Translations under genes and position numbers: made by a program
Shown: positions 1-10,800 of the stretch, piece after piece
How the letters are laid out: each line of letters starts with the position of its first letter
Position numbering within the stretch: position 1 is the first letter of the stretch
Assembly: GCA_030760725.1 (NCBI GenBank)
Contig: JASWHV010000001.1
Span: 77,025,683-77,089,682 of the forward strand
Length of the DNA: 64,000 nt
Direction: 5' to 3'
DNA from: Neostapfia colusana
Taxonomy: Eukaryota > Streptophyta > Magnoliopsida > Poales > Poaceae
Notes under the pieces: generated by a model
Databases searched by the model: none
Seen by the model: only the letters and a program-made list of their open reading frames with translations
What the model was told of the DNA's origin: nothing

Positions 1-2007
1 GAGAAGGGAATCACATTCACATGGACGCCGCAGTGCGAGATGAGTTTTCAGGAGTTAAAGAAAAGATTGACAACAGCCCCAGTGCTAGTTATGCCAGATA
101 TGCAGAAGAACTTTTCGGTGTACTGCGATGCCTCTGGAAACGGGTTGGGATGTGTTCTCATGCAAGAAGGGCATGTCGTGGCTTATGCATCCCGGTAGCT
201 CCGGAAGCACGAGAAGAACTATCCTACACATGACCTAGAACTAGCCGCAGTGGTACACGCGTTGAAAATTTTGCGGCACTACTTGATGGGGAAGAGGACA
301 GAGATATATACGGATCATAAGAGTTTAAAGTACATTTTCACCCAACTAGATCTCAACCTCAAACAAAGGAGATGGTTAGAGCTAATCAATGACTTTGATG
401 TGGGCATCAACTATCATCCTGGGAAAGCAAACGTCGTGGCAGATGCTTTAAGCCGGAAAGTGCAAGTCAATAGGTTGAGCATGAAGGACATGCCTGCCGA
501 ATTGAAGGACGAGGTTATAAGGCTCAATCTATGCCTGGTGAATAGTGGTGAAGCCATCGCCATGGAAGTGGACTCCACATTAGAGCAAGACATACGCGAT
601 GGTCAAAAGAATGACGAGAACATACAAGAAACCAGACAACTCATCAAGGAAAATAAAGCCCCTGGTTTCAGAGAAGATGAACAAGGTACGGTGTGGCACG
701 GGAAAAGGATCTGTGTGCCTGAAGTAAAGGAGATCTGTGAATTGATTTTGAAGGAGGCTCACGATTCCGACTATTCCATTCATCCTGGGAATACGAAGAT
801 GTACCAGGACCTCAAGAGTAGGTATTGGTGGTATGGCATGAAGCGAGATGTCGCGGAACATGTTGCCCTATGTGACACATGTCAGTTGGTGAAAGCAGAA
901 CATCAACGACCCGCTGGATTATTGCAACCACTCAAAGTGCCTGAATGGAAATGGGAAGAAATCGGTATAGATTTCATAGTGGGACTGCCTAGGACCCAAT
1001 CAGGATATGATTTGATATGGGTCATCGTCGATAGGCTAACCAAGGTAGCTCATTTCATCCCCGTGAAAGAAAGCTACAGCGGATCCAAATTGGCGGAGTT
1101 GTACATGTCAAGGATCGTGTGTTACCATGGAGTGCCCAAGAAGATAGTGTCGGATCGAGGGACACAGTTCACCTCAAGGTTCTGGCAAAAGTTGCATGAA
1201 ACCATGGGAACCCATCTGAATTTTAGCTCTGCCTATCATCCCCAAACTGACGGGCAGACAGAAAGAACCTATCAGATTCTTGAGGATATGCTGAGAGCGT
1301 GTGCACTCAAAAACAATCGGGGTTGGGACAAGAACTTACCGTATGCGGAGTTCTCCTATAACAACATCTATCAGGCTAGTATGAAGATGTCGCCGTTTGA
1401 AGCTTTGTATGGGAGGAAGTGCAGAACTCCACTATTTTGGAACCAAACGGGGGAAAGTAAAGTGTTTGGACCCGAGGTACTAGAAGAAGCCGATGCGAAA
1501 GTGAGGGAAATTCGCAACAACCTGAGGATAGCACAGACACGACAAAAGAGCTATGCCGATGTACGAAGAAGAGAGCTCGTTTTTAATGTGGGGGACTATG
1601 TCTACCTCAAGGTGTCCCCTATCCGAGGACTTCGTTGATTCAAGGTGAAAGGGAAGTTATCACCCCGATACATCGGACCCTTTCAAGTTCCGGAGAGGAA
1701 AGGCGAAGTGGCGTATCAACTAGAATTACCGGCTCGCCTATCGGATGTGCATGACGTATTCCATGTGTCCCAGCTCAAGAAATATCTGAGAACACCTGAA
1801 GAGGTGTTACCCATGAACGAGGTTGACGTAGCTGAGGATTTGTCTTATGCCGAGCATCCATCCAAGATTTTGGAGACAATGGAACGCATCACAAGGAATA
1901 AAAGAATCCAGATGTGCAAGGTGCAGTGGAAGCATCACTCGGAAGAGGAGGCCACATGGGAGGGAGAAGACGATCTTAAGGCACAGTTTCCGGAATTGTT
2001 TTCTTAG
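1..2007 (+). pseudogene. Ty3/gypsy (Tekay/Del-like chromovirus) pol, 3' part: RT tail, RNase H, integrase, chromodomain
   Basis: One reading frame runs from base 1 to the stop at 2005-2007, so the window starts inside the polyprotein. In order it shows the RT connection, RNase H (YCDASG near 121, YTDHKS near 307, VADALSR near 438), an integrase HHCC zinc finger (about 772-892), and the integrase core with D at 969, D at 1153 and E at 1261, the expected D-35-E spacing. A chromodomain-like end follows (about 1846-2004, KVQWKHHSEEEATWE). Two in-frame stops break it: TAG at 196-198, where relatives have Gln (YASRQL), and TGA at 1636-1638, where relatives have Arg. Both fit a C-to-T change. No frameshift was seen. 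The protein would have reverse-transcribed and integrated the element, and chromodomains of this class are thought to steer integration to heterochromatin. The copy is dead but well preserved. Confidence 0.93.
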
Positions 2008-2034
2008 AACCACCAATCTCGAGGACGAGATTTC

Positions 2035-2052
2035 TTTTAAGGGGGGTAGAGC
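2035..2052 (+). promoter_or_regulatory. Polypurine tract of the first gypsy element
   Basis: A purine-rich run with six consecutive G ends immediately before the TGTAACACC start of the LTR at 2053, 28 bp after the pol stop. This is the expected plus-strand primer site, and its position fixes the 5' edge of the LTR. Confidence 0.8.
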
Positions 2053-2449
2053 TGTAACACCCCAAAATCCTGTTAAGAGGGGAATTTAAAATTTTTTGGA
2101 CGTATTGCATGGGCTGCAGAAATTCAAATTTAGTTGGAATTTAAATTCAAATTCAAACCAGAAAAGAAATGGAAAAAAGAAAAAGAAAAATAGAAAAAAA
2201 CCGGCCAGTGGGCCAAAACCCACCAGCCGGCCCACCCCACCCCGCGCCAGCCCGCAGCCGCGCGCCCCGTTCCCTTTCTCGCTGATGTGTGGGGCCCGCC
2301 ATCCTTCTTCCTCCTTGCGCCCGCGCTCGTCCGGCCGGGACTCTTCTCTCCTCCGAATCAAAACCGCCCCGGATACTCGCGTATCCCAGCCGAATTTCGG
2401 TTCTGGATGACGCAAACTCGATCACAACCGAATGCCGCCCTTCCCCGGC

Positions 2450-2457
2450 TATATAAA
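2450..2457 (+). promoter_or_regulatory. TATA box of LTR G
   Basis: TATATAAA lies in a GC-rich context about 400 bp inside the LTR. Transcription would be expected to begin roughly 30 bp downstream, near 2480, on the same strand as pol. It is the clearest core promoter in the window. Activity is inferred, not shown. Confidence 0.6.
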
Positions 2458-4620
2458 CATCGGCATCTTCCCGATTTTCACCCACGATCAGCCGTTTTTC
2501 CTGCCGGTGAGAACCCGAGTTTCTCCGGCCAATTTCGCTCGACCTTCGCTCGGGATTTCTGATCTAACGCGCTGATCTTGATCCACCGCCTCCGGGGAAT
2601 CACGCAGGTGCAGAAAACTCGGTGGTTTGCGCTTCAAACACAGCGCCGACGAGCCTCGCCGTGAATTCACCTCAGACCTCGTCGCCGACCGCTTTCCAGG
2701 ACCTCCGAGCTAAAGAAAACCCCCGAGGTGAGATCCCCGACCTCCCCTCTACCGATCTATGCCATGAAATCCCAGTTTTAGGAAGAATTGACGAAGATCC
2801 AAAGCTCTCCGGCGAGATCGCTGCCTTCCGCCGCCGCGCGCCGCCCGCGCTCGATCAGAGCGACGTGGCCGCTTGTGCGCCGTCTATTTTGAATCGCACG
2901 GTGGAATTTAAATCCCCGCGTACCGGTTCGGCGTTATAATCTCAGCCGTCTGTTTTAAATCGGACCGTCCACGTCAGCCCGCATTATAAAGGCTGGGATT
3001 CTTACACGCTACCCACTGGGGTTCTTGAAAATTACGAGCTAGCCCCGGAAACTTCTGATCTAGCCCCTGGAACTTCAGAAATTCATGTAAATTCAATTAA
3101 AAATCACTTTTAGCCCCCTGGACTGAATAAAAATTAGCAATAACCCTCTGTTATGTGTAGTTAGACCCCTGGAAATTTATAAAATAATATAATAGACCCT
3201 TTGATGGGGTAAGTTTGCCTTTTTAATCTTATATAATATTAACTCTAGGAATTTGACTATGTAATTAAGATTTAAATTTAAAAAGGGTGAGGCACACACA
3301 TTGTAAATTTAAGCTTAAACTCTACTAACAATTGGGAAGCTTTAGAATGAGCTAAAAATAAATTTTAGGCTGAAATGAAATCTGTTTGGGTGTGTTCATG
3401 TTTATTTGATATAGAAACACATTTTTAGGCTACGAAATAATTCTGAAAATTGGTAAAATAAATGTAAAATAGTTCACATCAGAGGAGAAGTTCAAAAATA
3501 TATTATTTAATATTTTAGGTCAGAACCTATTCTGTTTAGATGATGTGTCTTATTATTTTCATAATAAAGTTCACAACTAGGTATAGAAAGTAAATCTTAA
3601 AATATAGGAAAATAGGTATACATAACTAGAAAATGATAAATGAAATCTCCAAAATCCAAAGATTTCAGTTTAGGATTTGGTAGAAGGTCTGAAAACACAT
3701 TTGGAGTAGGAGAATATCTTCCATGCATACTTGGTAGCTAAAATCTGTATCAATTGAATGTAAGGAATTTATTTAAATTGGAAATTCATATATAGTATGC
3801 AAACATAAATATGAATACAAAAGTAGAAATCATATGCACATGTTTAAAAGTGCATGTAAGCCCAAATTCAACACACATAGAGTAACCACAACACATAGAA
3901 TTGTGAATGGTTTTCATAAATGTGAATGTGTGGTTTGTATGAAGTGGAAGTGTGAACTATGTCTTATGGATTGTTGTTTTCTTTGCTATGTGTGATGGTA
4001 TGAGTAGAACCTGCTCCAGAGAAAGTTTTTCCCTTCCAAGAACAAGACTTTCCATTCCCAGAGCAGAAGGAAGAAGGCAAGTGTCCTTGACCACTTTGAT
4101 CCTATGCTAGGATGTGTAGATAGAATTATTTGCATTGTCAATTGAAATATGAAACCCATGCTAGGAAGTTTCCCTAGAATTGCATTATCTTGTTTCCTTG
4201 TAGCTTGGGTTTGGATTTGTTTTATTATGACATTCATTCATATTATGCTTATGCTTAGCCATGCTTAGAATGGGATAATTGGGATATGAGATCATCAATT
4301 TATTTATCTTACTCTTGAATGAGATATTATGAGTTATGTAGAGGTAGGGATCGAGGCAAGTTGGATGATTTGGTTGGTGTTGGGTGCACGAGACTCGGGT
4401 TTGTGTTTAGTACTTGCCTGGATCCTAAGGACCGGTTCATGGAGCATGTAACTTGGCTTTACCGTGCCAACCACATGCTAAGATGGGGCAGCTTGGCCAA
4501 TTAATGAGGTGTATCCCCGGCGTAGTATGGGTGTGTTGTAGCCATGCATGACATAACTTTCCCACACTTGCTAAGTACCTTCGGTACTCAACCTTGCATA
4601 TTTTTGGTTTATATTGCTGC

Positions 4621-5046
4621 CAGAGTCACATCTACCGTCGCCATCTGGACAGGACGGAGTACATGTATGTCCTCCAGCGTGAGAGTGGTACGACGGAGTA
4701 CAAGTACCCGCCAGTGCAGTAGGGGACTTCCCATGAGCACATGGACTTGTGCTTGGAGGATGCTGCTATGCTCAGCACTCGACTGCAGGAGTGTCAGCAG
4801 GAGCTTAAGGATGTTCGTGACACCCTGAAGGAAACCGAGGCGTTACTTCGAGCTTGCTTGAGGGCGAGAGAAAGAGGAGATGGGAATGAACTGTGTGTCA
4901 CCGTAAATGATACATGGACTCCTGACTCCCCAGATCGCCGGACGATCAGGCGTCGTCGCACTTCTCCACCAGCAGCCTCCCCACCCAAAGCAGAGTCAGA
5001 AGGCAGTCGCAATAACGAGGAAGATCCCAAGGAGCCAGCTCAGTGA
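4621..5046 (+). pseudogene. Coiled-coil ORF embedded in LTR G
   Basis: A coherent frame of about 140 codons is interrupted only by TAG at 4720-4722; the open part from Met 4741 is 101 residues. The N-terminal stretch is rich in Arg and Tyr (RTEYMYVLQRESGTTEYKY). It is followed by a heptad-like helix (LQECQQELKDVRDTLKETEA), a DR/RRRR basic patch and a Pro/Ser/Glu-rich tail. Composition and frame coherence differ from the surrounding LTR, whose other frames are broken. I do not recognise the family and assign no function. It could be a captured host exon, an accessory LTR protein, or chance. Confidence 0.5.
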
Positions 5047-5363
5047 TACGAGTAGTGTAGAGTCCTTCCTTGGTTTAGCAGGACGTCGAGTAGTCGAGTC
5101 GTTACCCTAGTTAATGGAGTGTTAATGGTTGGTGTGCGACGTGAGTTGTGGAAGCCATGAGAAATTGTCCACAGCCTCGTCTTCAGGTTGTTTTGCTTTG
5201 GTGTGTGAACCCACATGAAATAATAGTGCATTTATTTTTGTGTGAGACATGAACCCTCAGAAAGTATAAATACAAAAAAGCCTCAACACTTCCAAGTGAA
5301 AACAAGTGAAAGTAGTAAGATAATACGTAATGCTTTAAATTGATATTTGGTTGATCATGCTAG

Positions 5364-6963
5364 ATGGCCGGAAGAGGAAAGGGTCGTGCTGCCAACCCCG
5401 CCAACAACAACGATGAGGCCTGCAACCCTCATCTTTCTGGAGGCCAAGACAGGGGTGGTCGCCGTGAAGGAGTTGATCCCATCCACCAAATGCTTGAGAA
5501 TCAAAATCAGGTCATCCAGAACCTCACTCAAGTGGTGGCCAACTTGCACCAAGCTCCACCTCCACATCTGCACCACGCCAACAAAGGTTGAGTGAGTTTC
5601 TGGGAACTCAACCTCCAAAGTTTGAAAGTGCTGCTGAACCCCTGGAGGCAGATTACTGGCTAAAGACCATTGAGAGCAAGATGAGGATCATACAATGCCT
5701 AGGGTACGAGAGGGTGCTGTTTGCCTCTCACCAATTGCATGGACCTGCTGCTGATTGGTGGACCGCTTACGTGGCCACCCATCATGACCCTGAGAACATC
5801 ACTTGGGAAGAGTTCAAGCGTAGCTTCCACAACCATTACATACCAAGGGGTGAACTCAAAAATAAGAGGAAGGAGTTCTTGGGATTGCAGCAAGGAAACA
5901 TGACTGTGAGGGAATACCTCACTAAATTCACTCAACTATCCCGTTATGCCCCACGGGACATAGAGACTGATGAGCAGAAACAGGATTGTTTCGTGGAAGG
6001 ACTTACCGCAGAAATGCAGTGTGCAATGTCCTCCAACGAGTATGAAAGCTTCCAAAAGATGGTGGACAGAGCATTTGTTGTAGAAAGGAAGCTGAAGGCC
6101 TTGGAAAATGAAAACAAGAGGAAGGCGGGATGGTCACACCAAGCCTCGGGCAGCAACACCCGCCCACGTCTGATGCAGCAACCCGCAGGGCAGACGAGCT
6201 GTGCTGCGGTACCCTACTCCGCACCGAGAGGGTACACCCCGAATTTCAGGCCCCCGTCAGCACCAACACCGCCACAACGACAGTTTGTACAGCAGCCTCG
6301 CCCCACATATCCACCTCGACCTGCAGTACCAGGACCCCCAAACCAACCCCAAGACAACAAAGGCCAGGCACCTAAGGTTGGGGTGCAATGCTTTAACTCT
6401 GGTGTAGTGGGGCACTACGCCCATAAGTGCCCAAAGAAGAAGCCCGTGCAGTCGCAACAGCAGAATGTGATGCGAGGACGGGTGAACCACGTGACCATGG
6501 AGGAAGCGCAAGAGGCACCTGACGTGGTAGTTGGTAAATTTCCTGCCAATTTACACATTGCAACCCTGTTGTTTGATTCTGGTGCTACCCACTCGTTCAT
6601 TGCTCAAGGGTTTGTTAAGAAGCATGATCTAGCAACAACACAAATGAACCATATGCTAGCAGTATACATCCAGGTGGAGAAATAAGGACAAGACAAGTGT
6701 GTCCCAAGGTGAACCTAGACATTAATGGGGTAGTATTTACTGCTAACCTCAAAGTGATAGATTCACAAGGGATAGATATTATCTTGGGTATGGATTGGTT
6801 GACCAAACATAAGGGGATCATCCATTGTTCGTCCAGAACGGTGGAACTAACTCACCCTAGTGGCACAAGAGTAAAGTTCATAACAATACAAGAGCCTAGG
6901 AGGGACATTAAATTAAATCAAGTTGAGGTGAAAGTGGAGGAGATCAGGATCATTAGGGAAGAT
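5364..6963 (+). pseudogene. Gypsy gag and start of protease, truncated
   Basis: Met at 5364 opens a 75-residue N-terminal piece (QNLTQVVANL helix) that shifts frame near 5588 into the gag core (5588-6685). The core shows the retrotransposon gag signature around HQLHGPAADWW and YIPRGELKNKRKEFLGLQQG, then a Pro-rich linker. The zinc knuckle near 6390-6430 has lost its second Cys (CFNS in place of CFNC). The protease motif LLFDSGATHSF lies near 6569-6600. A second frameshift near 6667 moves the frame to 6697 onward, where IDIILGMDWL is the usual protease C-terminal motif. Similarity stops at about 6960-6975, before RT, where a foreign LTR fragment begins. It belongs to the same broad chromovirus group as the pol at 1-2007, but the two lie on opposite sides of the LTR. 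Confidence 0.88.
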
Positions 6964-6974
6964 CAGCCCCTAAA

Positions 6975-7526
6975 ATCTTCTCTCCTCTGTGCTTTGAGAT
7001 TCCCAAAAAACCTTGGTCTCAAAATTCACCAAATTTGGAGGGTAGGCCAAAAAGAATGTGGGGAACTCAATTCTGAAATCAGATTTTGAAATTGACCATG
7101 TTTGGTTCAGACTCAAATTCAAATTCGAATTTAAATGCACTCTCAATTATTCCTTTGAATGAATAGTATATGAGTTCCAAAAATTATCAAATTTGGAATA
7201 GAAGCTGTTTGATACATGTGAAATTCATTGGTTGATTTACTTGTATGAATTTGTACAATTTGAACATGAATCCTTTTAAAAGAACTCAACTTATGTTTAA
7301 ATTTACCCAATATATTCACAGTGGTTGTTTTCATGATTTTTAAATCATGTAGTGACGTCCACTCCTCATGTTAACATGTGTTAAGCATGAGTTAAAGAAA
7401 AATTTCAAACTCCCTCACATGTCAATTGTGTGTTTCTCATTTTAGGTGACACATAACTAGTCTTTCTTCTTCTTAACTTTGCTTCATAAAGTGAAATACA
7501 ACTTTACAAAAGTTAGGGCTGTTACA
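6975..7526 (-). repeat. Truncated family-A LTR (element start side)
   Basis: From about 6975 the sequence matches the right-hand part of the A and B LTRs (compare 11460-11983 and 47960-48504), including CTTTAAAAG-type and CCTAGGTTAACATGTG-like stretches. It ends with the exact family terminus TTTACAAAAGTTAGGGCTGTTACA split over 7503-7526. The left about 3.6 kb of the LTR is absent. It abuts the truncated protease at about 6965-6975, so the joint is an illegitimate deletion or recombination. Confidence 0.75.
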
Positions 7527-7838
7527 AAATTCTCACTCGATTTTTGTTTCTAGTGCATGAAATCACATACACATAATCTAGACTTACTAGCATATCTTCA
7601 CGATCAAACCCATGGCTTAAGATCAGTTGTTGAGGCGCTATTTCACATTTTCCCATTGGCGACCATGGTGGGAACCGTCGGGTGCACGGTGACATTATAA
7701 GTAGAGCCTCTCCGGAGCTAGTTTGCGTTCACTTCAAGCTTCTACATGTTCCATCGGTGCTCTAGAGCTTGGAAACCAAGTGTTTGAGGGACTAGAAGAG
7801 GTGGCCGATGCCGCCGGAGTAGAACCGAGCCGCCGCAC
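7527..7838 (+). repeat. LTR-like unit D, left part (unassigned flank of element A)
   Basis: This stretch is continuous with 22410-22461 and 29800-32457 once element A and solo LTR C1 are removed. It has a weak TATA-like ATTATAAGT at about 7694 and a GC-rich stretch with CCGGAGCT and GCCGCCGG, like the U3/R part of gypsy LTRs. No start TG or left TSD could be fixed. The short open frame at 7723-7908 crosses into element A and is not a gene. Assignment to D rests on continuity and on the LTR-like far end, so it remains tentative. Confidence 0.4.
7834..7838. repeat. Target site duplication of element A (left copy)
   Basis: CGCAC here and CGCAC at 22405-22409 flank the TG..CA ends of element A exactly. 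A perfect 5-bp duplication is standard for gypsy integration and shows that both ends are original. Confidence 0.93.
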
Positions 7839-10800
7839 TGTGACGCCCGGGAATCACAGTGGGTGGTGCCGTGCGATGCGGCACCCAACAGTATGCATGA
7901 AAAGATGATAAGAACATAACTGAACCATTTTGTTACTCAAGATAATTTCTTTTACAACATAATGTACACACACAGCGGAAATTAAAATTTGCTGGACTAA
8001 CTACTCACTCTCGACCCTAACTACGCCGAAGAGAAGTCGTTCAGCCCGTGAACGCTTCCTACTAGCTTCACCAAAGAAAGGCAGCGGCTAGGTTTCCGAT
8101 GAGTTGAACAAACCGTGAGGTTCATCGTCTCAGCGAACAACCCTCTTCATAGCAGGCATCCTGCTACCTGCAAAAACAACTCAAAAGCAACCATGAGCAC
8201 TAAGGCTCAGCAAGACTTAACCGTCACTCCTAAACATGTAACTCTAAATGCAGGGGCAGTAAGCCAGTAGGAACAGGAATTTGCAAAACGCAGCTTGACT
8301 AACTTGATCCTTATATTCAGATTCTTATAGCCTTCATTTTAGTGGTCCTCACGCCTCACAACATCGGAAGTCCACAATCAAACAAGAAACGCTTATCCCG
8401 ATGTTGCTAGCCTAAGGTGGAAATGAAATTTAGTTGGCTCTATATCTACTTCAGCCAATGTTCCGATACAGTGATTAATCCACAAACAGCAAGTTAAGAG
8501 ACTTAGTTCCTCTTCTTACTAAGTCACGGCGCAGTGGGCAAGTATGCTCAATCCTCTTCCGCGAGTGACGGTGATTCGAATCAATAACAACCCGGAATAC
8601 ACGACACATACCCCCGCCTCGAAAGACTCTCTCAAGAGATCTTTCTTACATTGTATGCAGCAACCTTTCACACGACACCCCGACATAGAAAAACGCTTCG
8701 CGCCGAGCGGGATGGTCCTCTACATGGACACGTCGAAGTTGCCCGCTAAAGGATTTACACCTCCCGCCTTCTCAACACCATTCCCACGCGAAGGATGAGT
8801 TTCTATATCACGGTCCATCGTGTTACATCGGTTTCATGGGTCCCATACCCTAACTATATATCCGGTACAGCTCAATATTGTCCAGCAGGGCCGCATACAT
8901 ACGGTTCTTAGCCGACACGGACGGGGCTATAACCAACCTCCACATTTGTTTTACCATTTTGGTCCAGGCCAAACGTGGTCTCAAGCATTGTCACACCCAT
9001 CGCAGGTCGAGACCAACCTTGAGCGCTCCATCCTACAGGAACATCCTCGTCCCCATCTCATTTTCATGAGGGTGCTCTTATCATTTATCTCTCGCGAGTA
9101 ACTCCATTACTCGAACTTTCTCGCGAGTAGCTTTTTTACTAATCGACTTCTACCGAGCTAGCTACAACATTAGCCTACCATCTACAACGAGACAAAGCCT
9201 ACACTAAACCTTCTACTGAGGTGTGTAATAGCCATGCAAGTGGGTTTCAATCATCCTAGACATAATGCACAATATCAAATCTAATAAACATGAGGTGAAG
9301 TAAAGCAAAATTTAAAACGGTAACGATATGCAAACCAGGGCTTGCCTTGCTCAACGGTTTTTTTAGAAGCTAGGAGTTAGTCTTCCTCCGGAAAATCCGC
9401 CAAGCTCGTCACGAGATGGAGATCCTCACTGCGGAGTCCAGTCCTCGTCGAACGTCGACGTCACGTGCTATTAAGATGATTTATGCACATGTATTCAAAA
9501 GCAATTTAGAAAATGATTCAAAGCTGGTGTACCAGTTAACCCACACCTAAAAAGGACAAACAACAGCAGGTTTTCTGTTGTTGGATCTACAACCTTAGAG
9601 ATGATGAAAGCTAGGGTGAAAAAAAATACTAGTAATCACCATGTGATTACGTCCATTATATGAACACTTAAAGCTAAAAGATGGTAGCTCAAGTTCCAGT
9701 GGTCCAATGAAGCTGAGAATTTAACCACAGCCTCTATGGATGGTATTTAGGCAGTGTGCAAAAATTGAGCTCAACAAATAGAATCATGTGAGCACAATAA
9801 ATCCTTATGTGGTTTTCACTAATCTGCCTTTATCCCCTAGATATTAAACTTTCCTATGCTGCAAAGTAGACTTTTTGTGAAGTACAAAATGTCCTGAGTC
9901 CATAGGAATTGGTTATACCATTTTTGGAGTTTCCTACATGGAGATATGGATTTTACAAGGATTGGGGAAAAGCTGAAAATGTCTCAGTTTATTTTCCCAT
10001 TTTTCGGAGACATAAGGAATGAACACATCATTTGACAAAGAAAATGAGGTCCAATGCCTCTGAAATTTTTACTGGAGTTCAAGGAATTTTGGAAAAATGT
10101 CCTGTACAAATTTGGGAATTTTCCAATAAACAGAACTCCTGTAAAAATTCCTACAATATGTTCATTAAATGAATTAATGAGCCAAATTCAGGGATTTTCA
10201 TAAAAATTTGGCTCCACCCCTGGATATTACTCTTTTAGAGGAATCCAACAAAATTTGTTTCACAATTTTTGGACATTACTACACAAAGTTATGGCTCTCC
10301 AAAGTTTGAACTAGAGTGGGAAAATCTGGAAAATGTTTAAATGCTGACAGTGGGTCCCACCTGTCATCACTAACATCCAGACTCGCGCCAAACAGAGCAG
10401 TGGCGGCTACCTCCGGCAAGGTCGCCGGAAAAGCACTTCACAGCCACCTCCAGACCCCCTGCTGGCCGCCCCCCCCCCCCCCCCCCCCCGTTTTTCCCCA
10501 TGCTGAACACGTTGGTGAGGTCGCCGGCGGCTGAAACTCGCCGGAAAACAGGGCGCACCGGCCAAAGCAAACCCTAGGGCTCCGGCGAGGTCTTTTTCAC
10601 GGTGAATTCTCCACCAAATGGTCGGTTCTTGGGCTCTACAGCACCAGGGGATCATGTAGAAGACCGGCATGAGGTCTAAACAAGCTGGAGAGGGCTTTAA
10701 ACCTATCAGCACCGTGCGCCTGATAGGGTCCAGCGGCATACCCTCTAAAAGAGCTCGGATTGCTCACTCTACACTCAATTTCTTGGTCTAAAATCCATGG

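Larger units (their letters stand above)
2053..5249 (+). repeat. Gypsy LTR (family G), about 3.2 kb, shared by pol on its left and gag on its right
   Basis: It starts TGTAACACCC directly after the polypurine tract and carries a GC-rich U3 with a TATA box, then a long AT-rich region. It contains the phrase common in grass gypsy LTRs around 4565-4595 (CTTGCTAAGTACCTT..GTACTCA) and, unusually, a coiled-coil ORF (4621-5046). The 3' end is inferred: the only plausible ending is GTGTGAGACA at about 5240-5249, after which a short leader leads to gag at 5364. No clear tRNA primer site follows, so the right edge is uncertain by some hundreds of bases. Downstream gag instead of flanking DNA indicates a tandem or recombined arrangement. 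Confidence 0.6.

Noticed and set aside
2622..2939. 105-codon frame as a small gene
   Set aside because: It is downstream of the LTR TATA box in transcribed LTR sequence, with low-complexity Pro/Ser/Arg content; LTR sequence explains it better.
4615..4626. TGCTGCCAGAGT as the primer site of LTR G
   Set aside because: Only 8 of 12 bases match, no CA end precedes it, and the coherent ORF begins here.
7723..7908. 61-codon frame as a host gene at the insertion site
   Set aside because: It crosses the exact boundary of element A at 7838/7839, so it exists only because of the insertion.
8544..9101. Frames of 84-93 codons recurring at 19211, 45054, 45305, 55502 and 55726 as a conserved small gene
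   Set aside because: Recurrence is due to LTR copies. Starts and ends shift between copies, and frames differ by indels without preference for multiples of three.
9089..9130. Repeated CTCGCGAGTA/ACTCGA strings as a CRISPR-like or tandem array
   Set aside because: There are only two units, no regular spacers, and a eukaryotic LTR context.
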